DNA of 64,000 nt, taken from NCBI GenBank assembly GCA_016617855.1, contig JAECUM010096242.1:1-64000 (forward strand). Direction: 5' to 3'. The notes beneath the pieces were generated by a model, which saw only the letters and a program-made list of their open reading frames with translations, did not search any database and was not told the DNA's origin. Below, one piece after another: positions 47,590 to 58,999 of this stretch; position 1 is the stretch's first letter; every line of letters begins with the position of its first letter. The position numbers and the translations under genes were made by a program. The DNA comes from Megalonaias nervosa. Its lineage: Eukaryota; Mollusca; Bivalvia; Unionida; Unionidae.

Positions 47590-48221
47590 AAACGTTATGT
47601 TGAGTGAAGAATGTGACGGTGAAGACGCCTTTATGTTTTGCCATATATGTACAGAGACTAAAAAAAACCTACATGACCAAATGTGCAAAAAACAATAACT
47701 TTCAGAATTACACTGGCAAGGCATGCTGGGTTACCAGAACACAAACTGCTGATTGAAGGTCCACAGTACCAGGCAGATTTTAATGCAGTTTTACAAACAA
47801 GACATAGCAGTGAAAGTGCTACTTAGTGTGTACATTGGCTGAGAGTAGAAGACATCCCTTTTTAAAATACAAATCTCTTCCTAATTTAATACTCGACTTA
47901 ACAGCTGAAGAAATTGATGCCATTGGCATTTTTAAGAATTCCGCCATTCAGTATGACTCGGCTACTATCTGTTCAGAGGTACTGGAGAGCCTGTCAAACG
48001 TTGTTGAGGATAGTCTTATACGTGACCTGCAAAATTCGTCATTTGTGACAGCAATGGCAGATGAAAGTACTGACATATCCAACAATAAATGCCTTGTCAT
48101 GTATGTTCAGATTATTTCTGATGACATGAAACCATCAACAAGATTTTTAACAAATATAGAATGTTCAGATGCTTCTGGCAAGGGAATTGCCTTATTGGCT
48201 TTAGTCACATTATATAACTAA
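47590..48221 (+). pseudogene. hAT transposase N-terminal fragment (ZNF862-like)
   Basis: In shifting frames: EDAFMFCHICTETKKN and LARHAGLPEHKLLIEGPQYQ (a C2H2/TTF-type finger with CxxC and HxxxxxEH), then a long clean frame from 47826 with KYKSLPNLILDL, DSATICSEVLESLSNVVEDS, SSFVTAMADESTDISNNKCL and VMYVQIISD. ADESTDIS is the characteristic hAT catalytic-domain motif shared with ZNF862/C17orf113-type proteins. The frame ends at 48221 and the rest is missing. Confidence 0.85.
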
Positions 48222-48229
48222 AATTTTTG

Positions 48230-49560
48230 TTGTATATTTGAATAATATAATTATTTTTTAAAAACTACTGAAGACTGATCATTGGCTTGAATAGGACTCA
48301 ATGGTTTGAATTTTGACTCACAGTTTTTTGCCTTGATGAGTCAAATGACTTACATGAAGCCATTTGTAGATAAAACACTGCGTACATTAACCAAGAATAT
48401 CTAGCACTTGTAACAAGGAAGAAACATATATCTCAAAAGTTACAATTTCAAAGTTACCCTGACACATAAAGGTAATAAATTATTTTCATGCATTTTAATA
48501 ACTTGAACTTTACATCAAGTGTTGAAGATTACTCAATCATGTAGAAAGCTATTGGGGTCAGGAGTTCAAGAAACCCAAATAAAGAAAATGGTTTCTATCA
48601 GATTACTTGTTTAAATGAAACAAAGTTTAAATGAAATGTTTGCCCATGGGCATGAAAGAAACCTTTCCTCTCTACAGTCATTAAAAAATAAAACTGCTTG
48701 AGCCTCACCATAGGTCTGTTTAGGTGATAGCAGCAAACAGCAAGTGTATCAATGCTCACTTCCCCATAAGGTTTGTTTTGTTTTAACAAAGCATATTGAC
48801 ATGCTGATTCTAACACTATCATAATGTTGCCATATTTTCTCTATGGTAAATGTACTCATTTTTTTAACCCAAAAATCAATGAAGCTATGAGTTCTGGCAT
48901 TAAAGTCTCACATTAAATAACATTTAAAGTTGCCGTGATAGTAATTTGGGATGCAACTGTTCTAATTTCACCTTTGGTATATTCAGATCTTGAATGTGAT
49001 GGAGGAACATGGCTCCAAAATAAACACATCAATTTTAGAACCTGTTCATTGACTATGAATCAAGTATATAATCCAAGTCCAACTGAATTGTTAGAAAAAG
49101 TTTAATTCTTTTGACAACATCGTAATTAGCTGTCAAATATGGAGTAAGCCTATGGTCTTTCTGCCATCCCAACCAAGACCCCACCACAACCACGTGACCA
49201 TGCCCAATGACATCACAGTAATAATCGCTATACAACTAGAGATGACATCTCTTTGAGTATTTTGATTTCAGAAGAGCCTTAACAGAATGGAACAGTAAGA
49301 AAGAGTGACAGATATTTAAGTGTTAGGGAGATATTTAACAATGACTATTCCTCCCGCCACCACTTCCTCATTGGAGATCACACACAGACAAAACTTAGAT
49401 TAAATCCTGAAATCCTGGCAGCATCCCTGCAGGGGAGATAACTTGACCATTTTATTTGACTTTATTGGTCTGGTTATCCCATGGTATTTCTGTTACTTGA
49501 CTATTATCTTACAGTGTGTCCAGTCAGTATGGTCAGAAAAAGCATACAACCTTTGAGAGT
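48230..49560. other. Gene-free intronic stretch
   Basis: No further transposase blocks or genes recognised. Confidence 0.45.
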
Positions 49561-49567
49561 TGTTGAA

Positions 49568-50052
49568 GGACTCACATTACTACAGATATGAAAGAACGAG
49601 AACCATACTATAAATCAGTGAAGATAAAATAGAGTATACATGGTTTGACTGTCCCTGATTGGTTGATAATGAAAGTAAGATTTTAGTAAAAAGAATCTTT
49701 TGAGAGCTTGTCCTACTTGTAACTGAAAAAAGTCAGGGACAATGTTTTATTAACATAATTTCCGTCCCTTTACAGACCTGAGTTTGGAAGACTCATTACT
49801 GAAATCAGCATCTGATTCTCTGGTGTAGTATTGAAAGCACACATTTCAAATTTGTGTAGATCCAGAAAATGGTGCAGCTGTTATGGTTTTCTTTTCATAA
49901 AAGCTGTCATCATAGATGTGTCTATACTGATACAAATTTGATCATGAGCACTACAAATTTGATCACGAGCACTCGAAATTTTAAGTTACTGAATTTTAAT
50001 ATCATGGTGTTTGCACAGGTTTACAATGGGAACTGAATTAGTATAGTGAGTC
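49568..50052 (+). mobile_element. 470-bp MITE family, copy 3
   Basis: Left end GGACTCACATTACTAC, right end GAATTAGTATAGTGAGTC. TTGAA flanks both sides (49563-49567 and 50053-50057). A 19-bp internal duplication, ACAAATTTGATCATGAGCAC, occurs near 49945. It aligns with 16690-17150 and 27397-27867. Confidence 0.85.
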
Positions 50053-50059
50053 TTGAACT

Positions 50060-51035
50060 CTTGAGTTTTGTGCAGAAACATGGAATCCAAGCAGAATACA
50101 TCCAGAATTGTAAAGGTTTTCTACCTTGTATTTAGTCTCCTCGTTGCATTTGCATATTCACAAACAATTAGTATAGTAGTAGGAAAAGTAAGTGACAAAT
50201 TTAGATACATATCATAAACATGACAAACAGTATGTGGGGGGACGAGATCAAAAGAACAGGCTGGAATGGAGAAGTATAATAACAACAATAATGAGTAGAA
50301 GTGTGCCTCTTTTTTGATGTGTGCAACATTATTTTCTCAGCTTCAGTATGAAATTACATCAAAGGGAAGACCATAAAGGATGTACAGTTAACTAAACTAC
50401 ATGAATTTAGCTACTCAAATTGATTTTAACCTTCTGGTTATATCTGTTCTGGTCTGTTTCTGTCCATTCTGGTGATTATGTCCACTGAATCAGTATGGTT
50501 GGAAAAGAATTTGGCAAATTTAAAGATTGAAAAATCTTCTGGCAGATTATGATCCTACACTGTACTTCTGCCTGAGAGATGTGAATAATTTCATTTCTTG
50601 GTTTGTTGATTCTGGTTGTTGCTCAGTTCAAATGCTTCACTGAAAAACACTGATGAATTCTCATACTTTGTTACAAATCTTTATTTCAGATGCACATCTC
50701 CAGATATCGGTGAATATAGCTTGAATAAGTTATAACAGTTCTGGTTGGAACAATGGACATTGTTAGAGAAACTTTAAGTGAGCTAAAATGTAAACTTTTT
50801 GGTAACGTGTGGTGCAGGATTGCTCAAGACTTCTCCATCTCATATGCTCACCATGAAAAATCCATTTGTACCAAATGATGATGACTTTTAGGTAACGGTC
50901 AGAAAGGCATAATTGACAATATTCAAAAGGTCTACAAAAATTACTGATTCAAAATTTATAAACTCGTACAGCTGTGGCAAACATGATGGACTAGTACCTT
51001 TGCTGCTGTTGCCACAGTTGATTAGTTGGTTGATT
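50060..51035. other. Gene-free intronic stretch
   Basis: No gene or repeat recognised. Confidence 0.45.
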
Positions 51036-51039
51036 TAGT

Positions 51040-51215
51040 TTGGTTTGGTTTGTTTTTTTGTTTTGTTTTTTTTTACAGTGTATTAGGTGGAGGAAGAACC
51101 CTGAAAGACCGCCAACCCAAATTGGTTGATCTGTGACAAAAACTCACTCTGTGAGATGTGCAAGTGATCTGTAAAAGCAAGCACTTTAATACACTAGGGC
51201 ACATGAAGCCTCTGT
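51040..51215 (-). mobile_element. Degenerate SINE related to the main family
   Basis: TAGGTGGAGGAAGAACCCTG and AAGACCGCCAACCCA match the body of the main SINE. The head and tail are eroded. A T-rich tract replaces the tail. Confidence 0.55.
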
Positions 51216-51295
51216 TGATTTGATGTTTATCTCCAACAGCCGAAGTCATTTAGACATGAGATCTCCGGTTTCAGTAGATCATTATAGCCTTTACA

Positions 51296-51545
51296 CCATT
51301 TTCAGATCAAGAGAATCTATATATGGCAGCCATTTTTACTGCTAAAGAAAATCCAAGTACTTTTGAGACACCAAACACCACTTATGTAGAACCACTGACC
51401 TTCCACAAGTAACTGGCAACATTCTCATTTACACATTGGAGGCAAGTAATCACATAACAAGCATCTCGTACCACTCTGCCATGGAAGCCCCTCAGATCTG
51501 TATCACAAGACAAGCATCTTATACTCTGCCATGAAAGCCCCTCAG
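51296..51545 (-). mobile_element. Older SINE-like copy with duplicated tRNA-like head
   Basis: TTTTCAGATCAAGAGAATCTATATATGGCAGCC resembles the main SINE tail/body. At the other end the minus strand reads CTGAGGGGCTTCCATGGCAGAGTGG, an A-box-like head, which is repeated once (CTGAGGGGCTTTCATGGCAGAGT). Highly diverged. Confidence 0.55.
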
Positions 51546-51559
51546 ACCATAGGTATAAG

Positions 51560-51650
51560 TCTTGTATGAAAGACTAGAAGTGGGAGATAGAACCTGTGAC
51601 AACTGGATTAAAAGTGCAGAATGTTACTGCTAGGCCATCAGTGATGATGA
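51560..51650 (-). mobile_element. tRNA-like SINE head
   Basis: The minus strand reads GATGGCCTAGCAGTAACATT (A-box-like) and, about 25 bp later, CAGGTTCTATCTCCCAC (B-box-like). It lacks acceptor-stem pairing, so it is not a tRNA gene. Confidence 0.5.
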
Positions 51651-52499
51651 TGATGCTGTTGACAATACAGTTAACTGCAATGACATTGATTTTACGAGTA
51701 CTCTGGGAAAAAATGATTCCTTGACTTTCATCCATTTTTTAAAATCTAATTTATGATATAAAAATGTTTGACTTGCTATATTTCTTTTTTTAAAAACTTT
51801 TTTAAACTTTATATTAGTCTTGCAACAAGGCATAAAAATAAGACGTCAGTAACTGAAATATGTGTTCTTACAAGAAATGATATAGTGTAAAAGTAGGCAG
51901 AAATAATGCGACATCACTTTCACAGGCATTAATTATTTTTTCTGACAAATCGTGTATTATAAGTTTACCAAAACATTTATTGAAAAAAATAACAAGGGAA
52001 TCATAGCATCTGACCACACATTTAAAGCAATACAAGATGTAACTATTATTCAAATCAAAAGCAGCATGCCTGAGAACAAAGAAAAACAGCAAAACATAGT
52101 GATCACTTTAGAAAACACACAGTTTAGTAAGGATACAAATTCATGATTTCTGTATTAGAATAGAAATCCCTAATATAAAATCTATATTCATGGACATTAA
52201 ATTAGTAGGTATTAAGGGACTGATCAATGACATCTACAAATAATAAGCCACCAAGAAAATTTGTTATTTTTTATAGTATCAGAGATATACACGGCTGACA
52301 GACAAACAAACAAAAGGATAAAAGATTGATTATAATGAATGAATACAAATAAAAATATGCAGCAGATTATATAACCTATAAGAATTCAGTAGATTACCTC
52401 CTGCCAGATGTCATTTAAATCGCTTCTGTCCCCAACCCAATATTAAAATCGCCTTTACCACCCACTAACCCATAGCCAGAAATTATGTTAAAAAAAATA

Positions 52500-52645
52500 T
52501 GCTTCTGTAGGGGGCAGTGTTTTCTGATTAAAACATATCTGACGGTGGATCTTAATTTTTAAAATTGTTTCTGTTGTGGGTTGGTTGAATTTGAAAGTGC
52601 CTTCCCCCCGGGGGGTATATGTTTTACTGGAACAGCCCTAAGAAC
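52500..52645 (-). mobile_element. MITE with GGGCTGTTCCAGTAAAACAT end, copy 2
   Basis: Right end ATATGTTTTACTGGAACAGCCC is the inverse of the copy at 44637. TTTCTGTTGTGGGTTGGTTG and CCCCCGGGGGG are also shared. The left boundary is unclear and may extend to about 52390. Confidence 0.65.
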
Positions 52646-52862
52646 AATATTTCCATTTAATCCCGATAAACATATGTATAAACTGAATTGTTCTTCTATA
52701 TGTTGGGGAAAATTACATATTTTTCACTTATTATATCTGGTATAAAATACCTAATGAGTAATAACTGGACCTTTATTGCTAAATGACAAAAATAATGCCT
52801 GTAAAATTGTACAGAGTTTCACAGAGAAACAGCCAAATTTAACCACCTTCCCTTTAAATTAC

Positions 52863-52938
52863 CTCTGACTCATCTTCCTGTCACAGATTGAGCAGGCAAA
52901 GTGACTGACACACCAGGCTTTGTTGAAGGCATGGAACA
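52863..52938 (-). CDS. LIMS1: PINCH/LIMS exon: central part of LIM5
   Basis: A 76-nt exon between acceptor TTATGTTTTCCAG and donor AG|GTAATT. It reads (V)FHAFNKAWCVSHFACSICDR then KMSQ and a split Arg codon. HFACSIC gives the internal zinc ligands H-x2-C-x2-C of the LIM5 fingers, in canonical form. From memory the human, fly and worm proteins have Cys rather than His at this first position. It joins 54348 upstream through a split Val codon and 33962 downstream. Length and boundaries correspond to the vertebrate exon encoding the equivalent segment. Confidence 0.95.
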
Positions 52939-53212
52939 CTGGAAAACATAAAAAATGAGTGCTACTGTAAATCATGTGAATCTAGTACAATTACTGTCTG
53001 AAATATCCTATCTATAAAATGAAAAGAAGAACAATCTCTTACAACTAAGTATAAATAACATGAGTTCCTTTAAAATATGGACAAGGTGCATTGTTTGTTA
53101 TTTCAGTTAGTTTGGGTCAAGAGCAGAGATATTCATAACATTTTATGACATTTATATATTATATAAGGAAAGAAAATATTGACATTCTTTGAAAAAAAAA
53201 CAACGTACAGTT

Positions 53213-53290
53213 AAACCCTGTCACAGCATGCTTTGTATAACATGAATTATACAGCATGGTCGTGGCATGGCTCCTGAAATTTTACACTAA
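53213..53290 (+). mobile_element. Isolated pogo-type terminal repeat
   Basis: TA-CAGTTAAACCCTG followed by CACAGCATGCTTTGTATAACATG matches the left end of the 36671 element (CAGTGTGACCCC, ATAGCATGCTCTGTTATAACAC) at roughly two thirds of positions. The partner end was not found. Confidence 0.45.
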
Positions 53291-53299
53291 TTTCACCAA

Positions 53300-54340
53300 T
53301 TGCCTGAAGCACTACAGAACTTTTTTAGTGTCAAAATAAAAATCTGCTTGATTTAATAGTTTGGTAAGATATGTTGTATTCTTCTGGTAAAAAATATGAT
53401 CCCTTGCTTATCTTTTAAAGGTGTTAGCTCCTAAAAAAAAGCTGACAATTGTTAATAAAATTATTACATAACCATCAACAATAAAGCCAACATGCCTCTT
53501 TCATTTTGTTTTCAATGCATCCTGTATACACTCATATCTTAATGCAGGGTCAACAATAGCCAACAGATGTCTCAAGATCTTTAACTACCAAATATATACC
53601 AAGATTAATCTTCTCTACAGAGTCCACATTAAATCCCATCTTTACTCCATAGGCCCAACTATTAGGCAATTAATGCTGTTACTAATTAACATATTTATTC
53701 TGAATTAGTGGGGGTTTTTTTTACATGTGCTGCTTGGTATATATTTTCAATCTTTGTTTCATTTAATAATATGAATTTACTTTAATATAGATGGTACACT
53801 GTAATGCCAGATGTTTAACTTGAGCAAGTTTTTTAACCAGATCTCTGAATTTATAATAAAAACTATATTCAGCAAGAGCAAATGCTGCCTAACTACATGC
53901 ACCTAAACTAGAGTTAATATGGACATAAAAAAATTGTGACTATTTAAAAATTATAAATTATACATGTTTGAACTGAAGGAATATGGTATGGAATTGCGCT
54001 GTGTATACAGGCAGATTGGCTGGTGACTGGCAAGTACACATACTCTATTTATGTTCAAGTTGCCGATTTTTGTTTATGTTTATAAGTAGGTACCAATGAA
54101 TCTTTCCTGCCCAAAAGTAAATACCAATTATATAATATCACTTTGAAGTAATTTTGGCTAAATACAATATTTTCTTCAGTTATTTGACTTCTATGCCTAT
54201 AGCACGATATGGTACGTAGAACAATGGCATTCAGATTCTGTGGCCACAGATCATTGTGCTAAATGTGGGTTTCATTACATAAAGAAAAGTTAATATGCAA
54301 TAAAAATGTCCATTCTAACAATAAAAATAAAAAAACAGAA
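53300..54340. other. Intronic stretch without recognised features
   Basis: AT-rich intron between the two LIM5 exons. Confidence 0.5.
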
Positions 54341-54347
54341 AACTTAC

Positions 54348-54396
54348 CATCACCAGCTATGACATTATTACACACAAAGCAAATGTTTCCAAAAAG
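54348..54396 (-). CDS. LIMS1: PINCH/LIMS exon: start of LIM5
   Basis: A 49-nt exon between acceptor TTTTCCCTTTCAG and donor ATG|GTAAGT. It reads LFGNICFVCNNVIAGD plus one base of the split Val codon. CFVC is the first zinc-ligand pair of LIM5, and the LFG(D/N)xCFxCNxVIxGD string is diagnostic of PINCH. Upstream it continues in frame from ...EIHYHQ at 61336. Confidence 0.95.
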
Positions 54397-54399
54397 CTG

Positions 54400-56445
54400 A
54401 AAGGGAAAACAATCAAAGTACTGACAATACATATCTCCCTCGATAACTTGTGCACAAAAGGGTCCAAAAACACAGACTACATTATAAATTATGGTACAAA
54501 TTACCAAGGTACCAAAAAAAAATTTAGAAGGGGATACCATCCCTGCTGGACAACAAGAAAAGATGAGGGGAGGGTAATGGTATTGTTTAATGGCTTAATG
54601 TTTGTTTTTATAATCATGTTTGGTACAAATGCCAATAAAGAGTTCTTGAATAGATTAACACTTTATTTTCAAGATAACCAACCTCTAAAAGATTGCTAAC
54701 AACTTTACTCCAAAAGGTTTCAACAACCCACCTGTTTTATAAAAAAATATTGTGTATTACATAACTGCTTTTTGTTGTCCTTGATTCACAATAGAACAAG
54801 ATTCCTTTTTTCAAAAACATTGGACATTTATTCTGTCAGACAACCATCAACATTGAAACTGGATGTTTTTTATTGTTAATTAGAAAAATACTGATGATGT
54901 AATTTCATTGCAGATAATAAATAGTGAAACTTCTCATCCTTGAGGAAATCTCTGTGTGCAAATTCAGGAAATTAAGTTCACTACAAACTCAGGAACTTGC
55001 TTCTCCTTAAAGAACCACATCTCTGAAACAAAGATGTTTATCTACCAGAAGCTCATTTTGCTTGCATTCCTTGTTATATCTGATCACGTCTGTGAATGAG
55101 AAGGTTAATTTAAGGTAATTTAATTATTTTACTATGATAATAATAGTTATAACAGTGTTTGGTGGGTCAACTTAAATGAGTTGACCTGACAGGTGACCGT
55201 GACAGATAGCTCCTTGGTAGGTAGGATTTGCAAGCCTTTATTTGATTTGATACAAAAGATATAATTAACAAAGCTTATTTAATTAGTATTTATTTGTTAA
55301 AGCATTACCACCAGAAGGCATTAAAGACATTTTCATAGATCAAATTTTGTTGAATATTATTATTTACAGTGTTACCAGAATGTTGCTTGGAAAGAAAATA
55401 TAACAAAATATGACTTCTTATTAAAAGTTGAGAATTTCATGATGTAGATTCAAAAATTCGAGTCATGTAATAAATACTGTTTTCAATGATAAAACAAGTC
55501 AAATATCAAGGTTTCATTCATCAAGTTTGACCAAGATTTTCTTCATGTTTAACAAATACGGACTAATTTTTCTGTATTTTCTCATTTATGAGAGGGTTCA
55601 TAAATAATCCAGGTGAGAGTTATCAAGGGAGTGGGAATCTGTGAAAATATGCAAACCAATCAAGTCCAAAAATTTTAAAAAAATGGAGGACAATTTTAAC
55701 AATTTCTGTAATGGCATAAAAGATCTAATCATGCATATGCATACAAAAATGCAATCAAAATTTCATCTCTCTACCTTGAGTGATTTTGGCTTCACTCTCC
55801 AATTAACAAAAAAATTAAAGTCCATATAGTTTAAATATTGCTGCAATCAAATGAAAATGTAATCTGGTCATCAGCATATGAACATCAAAATATGACTATC
55901 AAATAATTTGTCTATCTAAAGTGTTTAAAGTTAACAATACTATAATAGTTTTTGTCAACAAATTCCCCAAAAGTTCCAACATATCTAAACAATTAAAAAT
56001 TGCTGCAGCAGCTGTCTAAAAATAAAATCAGGTCATCTACTTGTAACCAGAATGAGATGTGTACAATTTCATAGATTTTGGTTTAAAAGTGTTTGTGCAA
56101 TTGTGCTACAACAGATTTCGAATGAAAGTACAGATGTGCAGACATACAGCTGGTACAGTACAACTTGCACAATATTTTGTTTCTCCATGCAAAGTGGTGG
56201 GACAGTTATTCCCCTCCACACTCACTCTACATTGTGCTTCATGGTGGAGGGGTATACACCTACAAATCACAATTGTGACTCAGCAGGAACATCTTGTGCA
56301 ACTCACTGCAGAGGGGTCTGTTAGACAGTATACACTGTTATCATAGGACATCATAACATCTGGGCACCGTACGTTCATTTTGTGCGTCATCAAGTTTGCT
56401 TCGAGTAACTGTTCATCACTATTGGTGGACAAACAGAATTACAGT
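54400..56445. other. Gene-free intronic stretch
   Basis: No supported gene. Overlapping frames at 56052-56346 lie just upstream of the THAP pseudogene but have no recognisable domain. Confidence 0.4.
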
Positions 56446-56451
56446 TGCATA

Positions 56452-57100
56452 ATGGTTCATCCATGCACTGTTAAAGGTTGTTCAAACCTTGCAGATGAAT
56501 TTGTGAAAAGTAGATTTGAAAGTATACCTGTTGTGAGGAAAAAGAGCAAAGAAGTGAAGTGAAGAGTGATGATGAACATGGTTGGCCAGAATCAACAGAA
56601 AAGATCTGCCATCAAAGTATTGAAAAATCTACTTAGAACATTTTGTTCAAGATACTTTCATTGTATATTAGTATCACTGTTATTAGTAGTAGTAATTGTC
56701 GTATGTAGGCCAAACGCAATTCTTAAAGTAAATAACACAGATACATGGAAATCTGTGAATGGTTCACTTTATTACATCTTGTTAAGTGCATTTGAACTGC
56801 AGTTGTAACTGGTGTTTTTCTATGACAGTTTATGCTAATAATATTCTCATGTATCAATTTCTAATATGCCTTCATGATTCTAATTAGGTTTGTAAAAAAT
56901 GCCATATATTATGTATTATGTATTTAGTCAACTTAGAAAAATTCACTCAGTTTTGTTTTGCTTTCTTTTTCAGGAAAACCCGCAGGCTTGTATGAACAGA
57001 CACATCCTGACTGACTTCCGCCCTTAAACTTGGTGGCTTGTCAAGCCTTTTAAAATCAAGCAAGAAAATGAAAAAAAGTGGAAACAGATATAGAAAGGTA
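56452..57100 (+). pseudogene. THAP-domain gene remnant, two exons
   Basis: Exon 1 begins at ATG 56452 with MVHPCTVKGCSNLADEFVKS then RFESIPVV. The initial C-x4-C and following aromatic/IP(V) block match THAP zinc-finger starts. Frame is lost after about 36 codons. After an intron ending TTCTTTTTCAG at 56973, the second piece reads GKPAGLYEQTHPD, a TGA in place of the expected Trp, then LPPLNLG, as in the C-terminal part of THAP domains of invertebrate THAP/P-element-like proteins. The central part with the CxxH ligands was not located. Probably a transposon-derived or duplicated THAP gene. Confidence 0.7.
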
Positions 57101-57744
57101 CAAACTGATCACTCATTAGCATGACATTATTTTCCCTTATATTGTATATGCAAATATAGTATTTACTCATCTTGCCACAGTTTAACTGATATCATAAAGT
57201 TCAGTGTTTGAACCGTTTATGCTCATTTCTATACATTTAATACATTATAATCATAACCAAGCCAAAAAATTATCAATATAGAGACCACAGACTGTCATCA
57301 TATTAATTTACTAACGTTTTACACCTCTGATCCAAGGTAACTGAACTTTAAGTATATACCTGAACAACATTTACAGAATACCTTATATACTTGCTTATAA
57401 TTCAACGATTTTTTTTTTTTTACTAAAAATATTATTGATGCATAGTAGGGGTCTTCTAATAAGCGAGATATATAAAAATTAAATCTGATCTTACTCCCGT
57501 ATCTTGTAAAGGCAGACTTGCGTTCTTTCTCAATTCACAATGTTTGATGGTGCAGCTAATTAGATAAATATGACATTAATTCTTTAGCATGTTTAATTAA
57601 GCAGCACTGCTTTGATTTCTACAGTGAACAATCCTTTGAGTTTGCCAAGAATTTGATACTTATTTAATGCCATATTGAGCCCCTTTGATTGTACAGTGCA
57701 ATTGACACCTGATCAGTTGCGGTGATCCTTTGATGAGATTTCAT

Positions 57745-57965
57745 GGCACATCCACAATGTTTGCCCTGGTCATACTATAACTTGGAACTCTGTAAAAATC
57801 CTAGATCAAGAACAATCCTGGTTCAAGCAGAGGGCTTAAGTAATCGATTTACATCCGTGCGCACAAACTGATGCTGAACAAGGACGCGGGCCATTACAAC
57901 CTGCCACATATCTCGGACAATCTGTTAACATCGCTCGCCATTCCAACGAGCGATGTTGACAGTCA
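57745..57965 (+). pseudogene. GIY-YIG-type retroelement C-terminal remnant (Penelope-like?)
   Basis: Frames joined by one shift read NSVKILDQEQSWFKQRA and IYIRAHKLMLNKDAGHYNLP, then HISDNLL. The order ILDxExxWFxRxxxEAIYIRxxxPxLNxDxGxYxLP is the C-terminal signature of GIY-YIG-bearing retroelements such as Penelope-like elements. A palindrome (AACATCGCTCG...CGAGCGATGTT) follows at 57928-57957. Which element class it came from cannot be decided from this piece. Confidence 0.55.
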
Positions 57966-58245
57966 GTAGAGATCACATCAGTCTGTTGATGAAGTCCTTA
58001 GAGTGAGGAGGAAAGCGTCAGGTTAGCTTTCTCTATTTTTGTGTGTATGTAACTGAAAAGTTAAATATATTGTCAAATATGAGATTTCAAATATATGATA
58101 TATGGTCTCTTACAGACCCCAAGCACAACCTCTACATAAATAATGGTCCAAGTTTATCAATAATCAGTGTTCTGTCAGTAACAATGTATTTTGTAACTTA
58201 TATATCATACATCGTGAACTGCTAAATTTAGGTACTTTCACCAAT

Positions 58246-58845
58246 ATGGGGAAAAGAAAATGTATGGTGTATGATGGAGCATTTAAGTTAAAGGTTATAA
58301 ACTCTGCATACAGAAACAACAATGGTGCTGATGAATGTGAATTTGATGTATTGGAGAAATATGTGCATGACTGGCACAAGAAAAAGTCAGTTCCAGTTTA
58401 CAGTGCCAGACATTTGAAGAAAATTTGAATAATGGAAAGCCCTTATGCAAACTGTGAGCTTGGTTTGAACAAGTGGGTTCTTGAGCAGTGTGTTTCGGAT
58501 GCATTTAATGCAGTCTGTGAAACAGAACTTGCAACAACATCAAACATACAAAGCTGTGAACCCTGGCAGTACCACATTGGTACTGCAACCATTGGATGTT
58601 TGCCTAACAAGCTGTTCAAGGAAAATATGCGCAAACAGTGGCACAAGTAGATTGTGGATGGGCCCAAAGAATTTACAAAGGCAGGAAATGTGAAGCATTC
58701 AGGAAATAAGTTAGTATCTCAGTGGGTGTGTAATGCATGGGAGGAAATTCCAAATGAGATTGCAGTAAGATCATTTAAGAAATACGGTATTTCTAATGCA
58801 ATGGATAGGACGCAGGATGATGAAATCTTCAGTGATTTCATTTAA
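58246..58845 (+). pseudogene. Internally deleted pogo/Tigger-like transposase
   Basis: The first frame reads MGKRKCMVYDGAFKLKVINS, then AYRNNNGADECEFDVLEKYV, HDWHKKKS: the N-terminal helix-turn-helix of pogo-class proteins. ELGLNKWVLEQC matches the start of the second DNA-binding domain. Sequence then jumps to ATIGCLPNKLFKENMRKQWH, IVDGPKEFTKAGNVK, VSQWVCNAWEEIPNEIAVRS and FKKYGISNAMDRTQDDEI, which is the C-terminal end after the third catalytic D. The whole DDE catalytic core is missing, as in deletion derivatives. Confidence 0.85.
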
Positions 58846-58944
58846 GATAAATACAGAATCAGAGTTGGACGATGTTTACAATGACAGGATTACAGTGGAG
58901 GAATTCAGAACTTTTAATTGGCAACTCTGATGATAGAGATGAGC

Positions 58945-58996
58945 TCTTGGTATTTGAACCAGATGATATGTCTTGGTATTTGAACCAGATGATATG
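58945..58996. repeat. Exact 26-bp tandem duplication
   Basis: TCTTGGTATTTGAACCAGAT followed by GATATG occurs twice back to back, at 58945 and 58971. Identity is complete, so it is recent. Confidence 0.95.
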
Positions 58997-58999
58997 TTT

